Of a DNA stretch of 64,000 bases, positions 51,297 through 59,995 are shown in pieces. The stretch comes from Candidatus Defluviilinea gracilis (GTDB lineage Bacteria; Chloroflexota; Anaerolineae; Anaerolineales; Villigracilaceae). Below the pieces are notes generated by a model. The model saw only the letters and a list, made by a program, of their open reading frames with translations, made no database searches and was not told where the DNA came from. The DNA lies in the NCBI GenBank assembly GCA_016716235.1, contig JADJWS010000005.1, positions 121,160 to 185,159 of the forward strand. The letters are read 5' to 3'. Positions within the stretch are counted from its first letter, which is position 1. The number at the start of each line of letters is the position of its first letter. The position numbers and the translations under genes are program-made.

Positions 51297-52613
51297 AATA
51301 CGAATTGCACTATCTGTTATTTCGATCGCCAAGCCGATATACGACTCTGGCGTTAGACTCATCAACTTCGCGCGCGTTACTTCGGGGACGTCTAACGCTT
51401 CGACCCACGATTTATAACTGTTTCTATCCATGACGCGTCCTCGCGTCTGCGATTTGAGCGACTCGTACGCGTCGCTTCGTCCCGCCGCGCGGAGGATCGT
51501 CTGCGCCCCCTCGCCGACGACTTCCCAATGCGCGTTCAACTCCGATTTGATTCTCTCCTCATCCGCCTCCACGCGACTCATGCCGCGAATAATGTTATTC
51601 CACGCGAGAAGCGTATGCCCCAGCGCTACGCCGAAAGTTCTGCGCACGGTTGAGTCGGATAGATCGCGCTGTAATCTTGAGATGGATAACTTCTGCGAGT
51701 AGTGGGTGAGGAGCGCGTTCGCCACGCCGAGATTTCCTTCCGCATTTTCAAAGTCAATCGGGTTGATCTTCTGCGGCATCGTCGAAGAGCCGACCTCGCC
51801 TTCGACGGCTTTTTGCTTGAGATACCCGTCGCTGATATATCTCCAAATGTCCTGCGCGAAGTCTATCAGGATGGAATTGGTCAATTGAATGGAATTGAAA
51901 TAACGGATCCAATTGTCGTACGGCAATATCTGTGTGGTGACGAGATTCGGTTCAAGCCCAAGACTGCGGATAAAATCTTTGTTGAATGAAATCCAATCCA
52001 CTTGCGGCGCGGCGGCGTGGAGCGCGTTGAAGTTGCCGACCGCGCCTGTGAGCTTCGCTTCAAATGTGTGGCTCGCAATTTCATCGCGGCATGTTTTCAA
52101 GCGTAAGTGATAAACCGCAATTTCTTTTCCCAGCGTGGTCGGCACGGCGGGCTGACCGTGAGTCCGCGCGAGGGCGGGGAGGGCGCGATATTGTTTTGCG
52201 AAGTCTCGCAGGGAGGATATGAGATTGTCTAGCGCGGGGAGCAGGACTTGATCACGCGAGTCTTTCAGCGCGAGGGCTTGCGCGATGTTGTTGATGTCTT
52301 CAGAAGTTAATCCGAAGTGGATCCATTGATGCAATTCTTGCGGCAGTTTATCTCTTAGGAAATATTCAATCGCTTTCACGTCGTGCCGCGTCGTTTTTTC
52401 GTATTCTTGAATCTTGCGCGCGTCTTCCTCTGTGAACGAGTCGAGAGAAATGTTGGGGGGTGGGCAAATACCCGCTACGGCGAGCGCAGACAAAAAGTCG
52501 AGTTCGAAGCGCGCGCGGGAGCGGAGGTATGCAAATTCGGAGAAGAAATCCCGCAGTGTGGAAGTCTCTTGTTCGTAGCGTCCATCCAATGGAGAAAGCG
52601 CGTGAAGTCTCAT
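51279..52613 (-). CDS. purB: adenylosuccinate lyase
   Basis: Splits adenylosuccinate to AMP and fumarate and acts earlier in IMP synthesis. A 444-residue member of the fumarase/aspartase superfamily, close to the E. coli-type PurB (ALSPLDGRYEQET at the start). The signature SSTMPQKINPIDFENAEGN has the catalytic serine loop. The C-terminus RISDFSR is coded by a palindromic repeat. The ATG at 52613 lies eight bases after TATAAT, so it is probably leaderless. Confidence 0.95.
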   Translation of the reverse strand: MRLHALSPLDGRYEQETSTLRDFFSEFAYLRSRARFELDFLSALAVAGICPPPNISLDSFTEEDARKIQEYEKTTRHDVKAIEYFLRDKLPQELHQWIHFGLTSEDINNIAQALALKDSRDQVLLPALDNLISSLRDFAKQYRALPALARTHGQPAVPTTLGKEIAVYHLRLKTCRDEIASHTFEAKLTGAVGNFNALHAAAPQVDWISFNKDFIRSLGLEPNLVTTQILPYDNWIRYFNSIQLTNSILIDFAQDIWRYISDGYLKQKAVEGEVGSSTMPQKINPIDFENAEGNLGVANALLTHYSQKLSISRLQRDLSDSTVRRTFGVALGHTLLAWNNIIRGMSRVEADEERIKSELNAHWEVVGEGAQTILRAAGRSDAYESLKSQTRGRVMDRNSYKSWVEALDVPEVTRAKLMSLTPESYIGLAIEITDSAIRISDFSR

Positions 52614-52621
52614 CGTCACGC

Positions 52622-52629
52622 ATTATAAT
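52622..52629. promoter_or_regulatory. symmetric -10 element shared by purB and guaB
   Basis: ATTATAAT is its own complement, giving TATAAT on the plus strand (52624-52629) for guaB and on the minus strand (52622-52627) for purB. guaB has a 30-base gap with GAGGAG before its ATG; purB has only eight bases. No clear -35 boxes were found. Confidence 0.55.
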
Positions 52630-52659
52630 TCGGGCGTTTGATTTTCAGAGGAGATTGAG

Positions 52660-54099
52660 ATGAAAATTTTGACCGATGTCGCGCTGACGTACGACGATGT
52701 TTTGCTCGTGCCGCAATATTCCGATGTGGATTCGCGGCGCGCGCTTTCCACGAAAAGTTATTTGACGAAACAGATCGAGTTGCAAACGCCGATCGTTTCC
52801 GCCAACATGGACGTGGTGACGGAGAGCGAGTTGGCGATCACGATGGCGCGCGAGGGCGGGATCGGAATCATCCATCGTTTTATGACGATTGCCGAGCAGG
52901 CGCGTCAGATCGAGCGCGTGAAGAAAGAAGAGTCGTTTGTTGTGGATGGTCCCATCACGATGAACGAGGCGAACACGGTGGGCGATGTGAAGCGCGTGGT
53001 GGAAGAAACAGGCACAGGCGGAATTTTGATTCTGGACGCGAATGAAAAATTGATCGGCATCGTCTCGCCGCGCGATCTGTTGTTTGAAGACGACGATAGC
53101 AAACCTGTCACTGCCATTATGACGCGCGAAGTTCATAGCGCGCCGCCCGATACGTCGTTGAAAGAAGCGGAACGCTTGTTGCATGAATATCGTGTCGAAA
53201 AATTGCCGCTGGTGGGTAAGGACGGTCGCGTGGCGGGGCTGGTCACGTTGAAAGATATTATGAAGCTCACGCAGTTTCCCAAAGCGACGAAAGACTCGAA
53301 GGGGCGGTTGGCTGTCGGCGCGGCGGTGGGCGTGCGCGATAAAGAAATGCACCGCGTGGAATCTGTGTTGAACGCGGGCGCGGATTGCATTGTGGTGGAC
53401 ATCGCGCATGGCGATTCGCACCTTGAGATCGAGATGATCAAAAGCATCCGCAAACATTTTGGCGAGGCGCAAATTATCGGCGGCAACGTGGCGACGGGCG
53501 ATGGAACAAAACGACTCATTGACGCGGGCGCCGACGCGGTGAAGGTCGGCGTGGGACCCGGCTCCATTTGTATCACACGGATCGTGGCGGGCTCGGGCGT
53601 TCCGCAATTGAGCGCGGTGATCGAGTGCGCTGAAGCGGCGCGTTCGTTCGGCGTTCCGATCATTGCCGACGGCGGGATTCGCCAGCCGGGCGACGTGGTC
53701 AAGGCGATTGCGGCGGGCGCGTCGAGCGTGATGATCGGCTCCATGTTGGCGGGCACCGATGAAAGCCCGGGCATGATCCTCACTCGCAAAGGTCATCGGT
53801 ATAAAGCGTCGCGCGGCATGGCGTCGCTGGAGGCGAATATCCTCCGCAACAAGCGCGAAGGCAATGACTTATCTCACGAAGAGATCGAAGAATATGTCGC
53901 CGAAGGTGTGGAAGCCGCAGTGCCGTATCGCGGCAAGGCGCGCGAAGTGTTGAATCAATTGCTTGGTGGTTTACAATCGGGCATGAGTTATAGCGGCGCG
54001 CATTCGATTGAAGAGTTGCGACAAAAAGCGATCTTTGTGCGGATGACCGGCGCGGGCTTGAAAGAGTCGGGTCCGCATGATGTGGAAGTGATTGGATGA
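52660..54099 (+). CDS. guaB: inosine-5'-monophosphate dehydrogenase
   Basis: Oxidises IMP to XMP with NAD, committing to GMP. A 479-residue protein with the usual order: ALTYDDVLLVPQYSDV, two CBS domains (about residues 95-205), then GADCIVVDIAHGDS, the catalytic loop GPGSICITRIVAGSG, the ADGGIRQPGDV sheet and the C-terminal flap. Located back to back with purB. A heptamer array begins on the base after the TGA. Confidence 0.96.
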   Translation: MKILTDVALTYDDVLLVPQYSDVDSRRALSTKSYLTKQIELQTPIVSANMDVVTESELAITMAREGGIGIIHRFMTIAEQARQIERVKKEESFVVDGPITMNEANTVGDVKRVVEETGTGGILILDANEKLIGIVSPRDLLFEDDDSKPVTAIMTREVHSAPPDTSLKEAERLLHEYRVEKLPLVGKDGRVAGLVTLKDIMKLTQFPKATKDSKGRLAVGAAVGVRDKEMHRVESVLNAGADCIVVDIAHGDSHLEIEMIKSIRKHFGEAQIIGGNVATGDGTKRLIDAGADAVKVGVGPGSICITRIVAGSGVPQLSAVIECAEAARSFGVPIIADGGIRQPGDVVKAIAAGASSVMIGSMLAGTDESPGMILTRKGHRYKASRGMASLEANILRNKREGNDLSHEEIEEYVAEGVEAAVPYRGKAREVLNQLLGGLQSGMSYSGAHSIEELRQKAIFVRMTGAGLKESGPHDVEVIG

Positions 54100-54148
54100 G
54101 TTTCAAGTGTCAAGTTCCAGGTTTCAAGTTTCAAGTTTCAAGTTTCGA
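54100..54148. repeat. heptamer array directly after guaB stop
   Basis: Seven units: GTTTCAA, GTGTCAA, GTTCCAG, three GTTTCAA and GTTTCGA. The remaining gap to 54295 holds another repeat-like stretch (GGATTGACACGGATTTCACG and related words in reverse at 54210-54240), and a GGAG ribosome site. Confidence 0.85.
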
Positions 54149-54295
54149 GAGGCTTGTTCATGTGATAAATCTTTGCTACGGATTGACACGGATTTCACGA
54201 ATTTTTTAAACCAATCAGTGTCAATCGGTGTAATCGGTGGCTGAGGTTTTCTCGATACGATGGTAGACCTGATAAATATTTTTTGTGGAGTAAAG

Positions 54296-55633
54296 ATGAC
54301 AAATCAAACTACAAGCAACTGGCTCGAAAAAGATAAAAAGCAATTGCATCCTGTCTATCATCCGAAATCGCACGCCAACGCGCTCGTCGTTGAACGCGGC
54401 GAGGGCGTGTGGCTGTACACCGCCGACGGAAAAAAGATCCTCGACGGCATGGCGGGCTTGTGGAACGTCAACGCGGGATATGGACGCGAAGAACTCGCCA
54501 AAGCCGCGTATGACCAGATGAAGGATTTAGCGTTCACCTCCAACTTTGCAGGCATGACGAATCTTCCCTCCATTCGGCTTGCCGACAAGTTGGCGGGCTT
54601 TGCCTACCCCGGGCTGAACACAACCTTCTTCACCTCCGGCGGATCGGAATCAAACGACTCGGCGTTCAAGACCGCGCGTTATTATTGGAAGCGCAAAGGC
54701 AAGCCGACGAAGTACAAAGTCATCGCGCGAAAAGGTTCGTACCACGGCGTAACGCTTGCCACGACATTTGCGACCGGGCTTGAAAAATATCAAACGATGT
54801 TCGGTCCCGCCGTGGAGGGATTCATTCACATCCCCGCGCCGAATCCGTATCGCTATGAAGGGGAGATGAAAGCGGGCGAGACAATCGGTCAAGCCGCCGC
54901 GCGAGCGCTCGAAGAGGCGATCTTGCGTGAAGGCGCAGACACGGTCGCCGCGTTCATCGCTGAACCGGTCATGGGAGTCGGCGGCGTCATCATCCCGCCT
55001 GACGATTATTTTCCGCTCGTCCGCGCGATCTGCGATACATATGAAGTCCTGTTTATTGCCGATGAAGTCATCACAGGGTTTGGGAGAACGGGGGAGTGGT
55101 TCGCGCTCAAGCATTGGAACGTGAAGCCAGATATTCTCTCGTTCGCCAAAGCCATCACCAGCGGATACGCCCAACTCGGCGGCATCCAAATCTCAGACGA
55201 GATCCGCGAGACGATGGAGTCTGCGGCGGAGAGCGAAACTTGGATGCACGGCTACACTTATTCAGGTCATGCCATGGCGTGCGCGGTCGGCTTGAAGAAT
55301 CTCGAGATCATGGAAGCAGAAAATTATCCTGCGCGCGCGAAGGAACTCGGCAAACGCCTGCTTGACGGGTTGAACTCGCTCAAAGAATTCGGCTTCGTCG
55401 GCGATGTGCGCGGATTGGGTCTCCTCTGCGCGGTGGAAATTGTCTCGGATAAAAACGCCAAAACCGCCGACCCCGCACAAGCGATGAAAATCTTCAAAGC
55501 CGCGCAAGAACGCGGGTTGAGGACACGTCCCGTTGGCAATTCGCTCGCCTTCGCGCCTCCGCTGGCTATCAATGAAGAGGAAGTGGATGAGATCGTGAAG
55601 AGGTTGGGTGCGGCGATGGATTCGGTGGGGTAG
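54296..55633 (+). CDS. class III aminotransferase
   Basis: A 445-residue fold type I PLP enzyme of the omega-amino acid:pyruvate group. FTSGGSESNDSAFKTARYYW, RKGSYHGVTLATT and the glutamate-aspartate pair in VLFIADEVITGFGRTG are seen; the Schiff-base lysine is in LSFAKAITSGYAQLGG. Polyamine, beta-alanine or taurine are typical substrates; an agmatinase-like gene in the window makes putrescine use possible but unproven. Start at 54296 has GGAG. Confidence 0.9.
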   Translation: MTNQTTSNWLEKDKKQLHPVYHPKSHANALVVERGEGVWLYTADGKKILDGMAGLWNVNAGYGREELAKAAYDQMKDLAFTSNFAGMTNLPSIRLADKLAGFAYPGLNTTFFTSGGSESNDSAFKTARYYWKRKGKPTKYKVIARKGSYHGVTLATTFATGLEKYQTMFGPAVEGFIHIPAPNPYRYEGEMKAGETIGQAAARALEEAILREGADTVAAFIAEPVMGVGGVIIPPDDYFPLVRAICDTYEVLFIADEVITGFGRTGEWFALKHWNVKPDILSFAKAITSGYAQLGGIQISDEIRETMESAAESETWMHGYTYSGHAMACAVGLKNLEIMEAENYPARAKELGKRLLDGLNSLKEFGFVGDVRGLGLLCAVEIVSDKNAKTADPAQAMKIFKAAQERGLRTRPVGNSLAFAPPLAINEEEVDEIVKRLGAAMDSVG

Positions 55634-55755
55634 GTTATGAGTTACGAGATACAAGTTACGGGTTACAACGTGTTTACCTGTGCACTCAGCCGATCGCCAA
55701 TCGTAAATCGCAAATCGCCAATCGTAAATCGCCAATCGTAAATCGTAAACCGCCA
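55634..55755. repeat. two heptamer arrays filling the aminotransferase-moeA-PBP gap
   Basis: Directly after the TAG stop come GTTATGA, GTTACGA, GATACAA, GTTACGG and GTTACAA. After a short spacer nine units follow (ATCGCCA, ATCGTAA and ATCGCAA types, 55693-55755), the last of which, ACCGCCA, supplies the A of the next ATG. There is no ribosome site. Confidence 0.85.
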
Positions 55756-57824
55756 TGTCCATCTACCTCCACGACATTCCTCTCCCTCAAGCGCAAGCGC
55801 GATTCCAGCAAGCCCTTGAAGAGGCGAATCTCTGGCGCGTGTTGAGCGTGGAAGTCATACCGCTGGATGAGAATGCGCTGGGTCGCGTCACTGCCGAGCC
55901 GATTTGGGCGAAAATGTCATCGCCGCATTACCACGCCTCCGCCATGGATGGCTTCGCGCTTCGGGCGGTTTACACGAACGGCGCGTTACCGTCGAAGCCG
56001 ATCACGCTTCACCTCGGACCCGAAGCGGAGTACGTGGACACGGGCGACCCTCTGCCACAGTGGGCAGACGCGGTCATCCCCATCGAAAACGTCGAATCGC
56101 TGGACGAGCATGGAAACATCACAAAAGATATCCGCGATCCCGCCTCGATTCGAATTCGCGCTTCCGTCGCGCCGTGGAGTCACGTGCGCCCGCTGGGGGA
56201 GGACATTGTCGCGACGCAGTTGGTGCTGCCCGCCGGGCGCGTCCTTCGCCCGGTAGATTTGGGCGCGATCGCCGCGGCCGGGCATCAAGAGGTCAAAGCG
56301 GCGCGCAAGCCAAAGGTGGCGATCATCCCCACCGGCACCGAACTCGTCCCCATCGGCAGTCAACTCAAAGCGGGCGATATTCTCGAATACAACTCGCTGG
56401 TCATCGCCGCGCAGGTTCGCTCCATGGGCGGCGAGGCGACGCGCTACCCCATCGTCCGGGACGATTTTGAGTTGATTTGCGAGCGGGTTCTCGAAGCCGC
56501 GCAATCCCACGATTTGATTTTATTGAACGCGGGTTCCTCCGCCGGTGCGGAGGATTTTTCGGCGAAGGTAGTTGAAAAACTGGGGACGCTCCTTGTTCAC
56601 GGAGTCGCCGTCCGCCCCGGTCACCCCGTCATCCTCGGTCTCCTCAATCGCCAATCCCTAATCGAAAATCGTAAATCGCAAATCGTAAATCGCCAATCGC
56701 CAATCGTACATCGTAAATCGCAAATCGAAAATCATGAATCGCCCAATCCGGAGCCTGAAACCTGGAACTTGAAACCGATCATCGGCGTCCCCGGCTATCC
56801 CGTCTCTGCCGCGCTCACGGTCGATATTTTCGTCGAACCCATCCTTGCAAAATGGCTGGGGCGTAGACAAAAAGAATTGCCTGTCGAAACCGCCGCGCTG
56901 ACGCGAAAACTCGTCTCGCCGGCGGGCGACGATGATTTTGTGCGTGTCGTGGTCGGTGAAGTGGGCGGGAAACTGCTTGCCGCGCCGTTGTCGCGCGGGG
57001 CGGGCGTCATCACCTCGCTGGTTCAAGCGGATGGTCTAGCCCTCGTCCCAAGCGGCGCGCAGGGCATCGAAGCGGGTGAAAAAATCCAGGTGCGTTTATA
57101 TCGCAGTAAAGCCGAAATCGAAAAGACGATTTTCTGCATCGGCTCGCACGACCTCACCCTCGATTTGCTCGCGCAGTTCTTATCCGAACATGATCGCAGG
57201 CTGGTGTCTGCCAATGTCGGCTCACAAGGCGGATTGATCGCATTGCGGCGGGGAGAAGCGCATCTCGCAGGCTCGCATTTGCTCGATCCTCAAACGGGCG
57301 AATATAACATTTCGTCTATTCGTCGCTACATGCCCGGTAGGCCGGTCAAAGTGATCGCATTGGTGGGGCGCGAGCAGGGCTTGATCGTGAAAAAGGGAAA
57401 CCCCAAAGGGATTACAGATCTGAGAAGCCTGACCAGTTCGCAAGTCAGGTTTATGAATCGCCAACGCGGCGCCGGCACGCGCGTCCTGTTGGACTATCAT
57501 TTGAATTCAATGACAATCCCGTCCGAGTCCATTGTTGGCTACCATCAGGAAGAGTATACTCATCTTGCTGTTGCGGCTTCTGTGGCATCGGGTCGCGCCG
57601 ACTGCGGGCTTGGTATCGCCGCCGCCGCCCAAGCGCTGGATTTGGATTTTATTCCGCTGTTTCAAGAACGCTACGATTTGGTGATCCCGAAAGAATACGC
57701 CGAAGACGAACTGCTCGCGCCTCTCTTCAGACTTTTGGCTGATTCGCCTTTTCGTGAAGCCGTTTCGCAACTGACAGGATACGACGTGTCTGTGATGGGC
57801 AAAATTATTTTGGAGGATGAATGA
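55755..57824 (+). CDS. MoeA-PBP fusion (molybdenum cofactor insertion plus periplasmic-binding-like domain)
   Basis: A 689-residue protein. Residues 1 to about 440 are MoeA (SAMDGFALRAVYTNG, GRVLRPVDLGAIAAAGH, IIPTGTELVPIGSQL, NAGSSAGAEDFSAKVV, GVPGYPVSAALTVD). The remainder is a LysR-substrate/PBP-like domain (FCIGSHDLTLDLLAQFLSEH, FMNRQRGAGTRVLLDYH) that may sense molybdate, tungstate or a cofactor. About 44 residues between HPVILGLL and IIGVPGYPVS are coded by repeat units; ordinary MoeA proteins have only a short turn there. It is the second MoeA in the window. Confidence 0.9.
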   Translation: MSIYLHDIPLPQAQARFQQALEEANLWRVLSVEVIPLDENALGRVTAEPIWAKMSSPHYHASAMDGFALRAVYTNGALPSKPITLHLGPEAEYVDTGDPLPQWADAVIPIENVESLDEHGNITKDIRDPASIRIRASVAPWSHVRPLGEDIVATQLVLPAGRVLRPVDLGAIAAAGHQEVKAARKPKVAIIPTGTELVPIGSQLKAGDILEYNSLVIAAQVRSMGGEATRYPIVRDDFELICERVLEAAQSHDLILLNAGSSAGAEDFSAKVVEKLGTLLVHGVAVRPGHPVILGLLNRQSLIENRKSQIVNRQSPIVHRKSQIENHESPNPEPETWNLKPIIGVPGYPVSAALTVDIFVEPILAKWLGRRQKELPVETAALTRKLVSPAGDDDFVRVVVGEVGGKLLAAPLSRGAGVITSLVQADGLALVPSGAQGIEAGEKIQVRLYRSKAEIEKTIFCIGSHDLTLDLLAQFLSEHDRRLVSANVGSQGGLIALRRGEAHLAGSHLLDPQTGEYNISSIRRYMPGRPVKVIALVGREQGLIVKKGNPKGITDLRSLTSSQVRFMNRQRGAGTRVLLDYHLNSMTIPSESIVGYHQEEYTHLAVAASVASGRADCGLGIAAAAQALDLDFIPLFQERYDLVIPKEYAEDELLAPLFRLLADSPFREAVSQLTGYDVSVMGKIILEDE
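56647..56776. repeat. large heptamer array inside moeA-PBP
   Basis: Fourteen heptamers of the AATCGCC, AATCGTA, AATCGCA and AATCGAA types (56647-56744), then CCTGAAA, CCTGGAA and CTTGAAA. The same unit types make up the intergenic array in front of this gene. Translated as a polar segment rich in NRQS, NRKS and IEN. Confidence 0.88.
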
Positions 57825-58189
57825 CCGAAGCGCTTGTTGTGGATGATAATCGTCAGACGGCTGATGCCTTGCATCAGATGTTGGATGTGTTGGGTGTGAA
57901 GGCGCGCGTGGCGTACGGCTCCAGCGCGGCGATTTCGATTTTGGGAAGCGGCTTCACCCCAAACTTGATCTGTCTTGACGTGAACATGCCCGGCATCGAT
58001 GGCGTGGAGATTCTCCTCTATTTGCGGCGCGAGCCTCGCCTGATCTCTGTGCCGGTCATTGTGATCACGTCTGATGATCAGCCGGAAACGCGGCGCAAGG
58101 TGATGAGCGCCGGCGCTACCGAGTTGCTCATCAAGCCCGCCACCATCGATGCGCTGGAGAGCGCGTTGAAAAAAGCGAAGATGTTGTAG
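57821..58189 (+). CDS. single-domain response regulator (receiver only)
   Basis: A 122-residue CheY-like receiver. LVVDDNRQ gives the acidic pair, LICLDVNMPGIDG the phospho-acceptor near residue 50, VIVITSDDQ the threonine, and LLIKPAT the lysine. Its ATG overlaps the moeA-PBP stop by four bases, so production of the two is coupled. No histidine kinase is nearby. It is like the receiver at 17282-17677. Confidence 0.88.
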   Translation: MTEALVVDDNRQTADALHQMLDVLGVKARVAYGSSAAISILGSGFTPNLICLDVNMPGIDGVEILLYLRREPRLISVPVIVITSDDQPETRRKVMSAGATELLIKPATIDALESALKKAKML

Positions 58190-58278
58190 AACACGCCTCG
58201 CTTGATTATGTCGGTACGCGCCTAGCGTCGCGACGAAGTTCAAACCCATCGCCGCTGTCAAGCGCAAAGCAAGGTTTG

Positions 58279-58301
58279 CGATCCTCGGCGATCGTTTTTT
58301 T
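58279..58301 (+). terminator. weak intrinsic terminator after receiver gene
   Basis: A five-base stem CGATC/GATCG with loop CTCGGC, followed by seven T. Short stem, so efficiency is uncertain. Confidence 0.4.
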
Positions 58302-58329
58302 GTCTAATTGTTGGCTCAACGTGTATAAT
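58300..58329 (+). promoter_or_regulatory. promoter of peroxiredoxin gene
   Basis: TTGTCT (58300-58305) and TATAAT (58324-58329) with an 18-base spacer, 27 bases before the ATG at 58357. Confidence 0.5.
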
Positions 58330-58356
58330 GGGGAAAATTTTTGGACGCCAACCCCA

Positions 58357-58824
58357 ATGCCAATTTCTGCTGGAATCTCCGCCCCCGATTTTGAATTGCA
58401 TGACGATACGAATATCGCAAGAAAACTGTCCGAGTATCGCGGCAGGAATGTGGTCTTATATTTTTATCCCGCCGATGATACGCCGGGGTGCACAAAGGAA
58501 GCCTGCAATTTCCGCGATGATTATTCCGCGTATGAACAAGCGGGCATTGTAATTCTTGGCGTCAGCCCGGATACGGTCGAATCGCATGTGAAGTTCAAGA
58601 AAAAATTTATGCTCCCATTCCCGTTATTGGCTGACGAGGGACATCGGGTTTGCGATCTCTATCAAGTTTGGGGACCGAAGAAATTTTTAGGCAAGTCTTA
58701 TGAGGGCGTATTGAGGACAACTTTTTTGATCGACGGCAACGGAATGATCGTGAAAGTGTTTGAGCAAGTGCGCCCGGCGCAACACAGCGCGGAGGTTCTT
58801 GCGGCGTTGGCAGAGGCGCCCTAG
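58357..58824 (+). CDS. peroxiredoxin, BCP/PrxQ type
   Basis: A 155-residue thiol peroxidase reducing hydroperoxides. YFYPADDTPGCTKEACNFRD contains the peroxidatic cysteine and, five residues on, the resolving cysteine of the PrxQ arrangement. The start at 58357 matches the family (ISAPDFELHD). A selenocysteine form is not involved, as both positions are cysteine. Confidence 0.92.
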   Translation: MPISAGISAPDFELHDDTNIARKLSEYRGRNVVLYFYPADDTPGCTKEACNFRDDYSAYEQAGIVILGVSPDTVESHVKFKKKFMLPFPLLADEGHRVCDLYQVWGPKKFLGKSYEGVLRTTFLIDGNGMIVKVFEQVRPAQHSAEVLAALAEAP

Positions 58825-58961
58825 GCTGAATCAGCCGTCCCTGCGGAGGAAGCGCGGGGTTTCCTCCTTGTGAAAATTGTGACAATCTGCGAATTATGAT
58901 AAACTTAGGCGGCTTCTGATCGAGGGTCTCCCTCATCAGATTTTTGTTTCAGGAGAAGAGT

Positions 58962-59981
58962 ATGCGACATTTCATCGTTGTGGGAATATCAACCATTCTG
59001 GCGTCGGTCCTTTTGTACATGGGGCTGAGCGCGGCGCACTTGATGCCTGTGGCGGCAAGCGCGCAGGCGGTTCCGATCGATTGGATGTGGAACCTGATCT
59101 TGATCGTGATGTCATTTTTCTTTTCGCTCATTGTGGTGCCAATGGGGTACAGCCTGATCGTGTTCCGCCGCCGGCGCGGTGAAACCGGGGAAGGCGCTCA
59201 CTTTGAGGGGAATACCACGCTTGAGTTGTTTTGGACGGCGATCCCTTTGTTGATCGTGGTTTCTTTTTCGGTGCTTGGCGCGCGCAATTTAGCCCAAACA
59301 TTGGCGCGAAACCCGCAGGCTCCTGTTATTAAAGTAACAGGTTTGCAATGGTCGTGGAGGTTTGAGTACCCTGCCGATCCTGCGACCGGTTTGGTTGTGG
59401 TTTCCGATCAGTTGCACATACCGGTCGGGGAGCAGGTGTTGTTGCGAATGACCTCCTCGGATGTGATTCATTCCTTCTGGGTTCCTGAATTCCGCGTCAA
59501 GCAAGACCTGGTGCCGGGGCGGTTTACGGAATTGACCATCACTCCCACTGAAGTGGGGAGTTACAAGGTGCGTTGCGCCGAGTTGTGCGGCACAAAGCAC
59601 TATTCCATGGAAAACCCGGTCATTATTCAATCGCAAGCAGAGTATGATGCTTGGTTGGCGGGTGAATTGGAAAAAGCGAAACTCGCCGCCTCTTCGCCGG
59701 AGGGATTCGGGCAGTTGCTCGTTCAGCAAAACGGTTGCACGGCTTGCCACTCGCTTACCGGGGGAACGTTGGTTGGTCCCACCTGGTTTGGGTTATACGG
59801 CTCGCAAGTTGAACTCTCAAACGGCGCCACCGTAACCGCCGACGACGCCTTCATTACCGAGTCGATCAGCAACCCGCAGGCAAAGATCGTCAAGGGCTTT
59901 GAAACGGTTCAGATGGTTCAATACACATTTACTCCCGACGAACTCTCGGCAATCGTCGCATATATCAAAACGATCAAGTAG
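58962..59981 (+). CDS. ctaC: cytochrome c oxidase subunit II with cytochrome c domain (caa3 type)
   Basis: A 339-residue protein that accepts electrons and passes them to subunit I. A signal/first helix lies at 5-25 and a second helix near 42-66. The CuA domain carries HSFWVPEFRVKQD and CAELCGTKHYSM. The last 90 residues hold a heme c domain with CTACH near residue 254 and a methionine ligand further on (ETVQMVQYTF). AGGAGAAG precedes ATG. This is the last gene with a clean frame. Confidence 0.93.
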   Translation: MRHFIVVGISTILASVLLYMGLSAAHLMPVAASAQAVPIDWMWNLILIVMSFFFSLIVVPMGYSLIVFRRRRGETGEGAHFEGNTTLELFWTAIPLLIVVSFSVLGARNLAQTLARNPQAPVIKVTGLQWSWRFEYPADPATGLVVVSDQLHIPVGEQVLLRMTSSDVIHSFWVPEFRVKQDLVPGRFTELTITPTEVGSYKVRCAELCGTKHYSMENPVIIQSQAEYDAWLAGELEKAKLAASSPEGFGQLLVQQNGCTACHSLTGGTLVGPTWFGLYGSQVELSNGATVTADDAFITESISNPQAKIVKGFETVQMVQYTFTPDELSAIVAYIKTIK

Positions 59982-59995
59982 GCGGTGGAGGTTTC

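Noticed and set aside
52645..53796. Minus-strand 383-codon frame opposite guaB
   Set aside because: Arg/His-rich shadow of a highly conserved gene; no start signals or recognisable motifs.
55693..55755. CRISPR array
   Set aside because: Units of 7 bp with no spacers of 30 bp and no cas genes; these are simple tandem repeats.
58357..58824. Selenocysteine peroxiredoxin
   Set aside because: Active-site positions are cysteine codons; no in-frame TGA is used.
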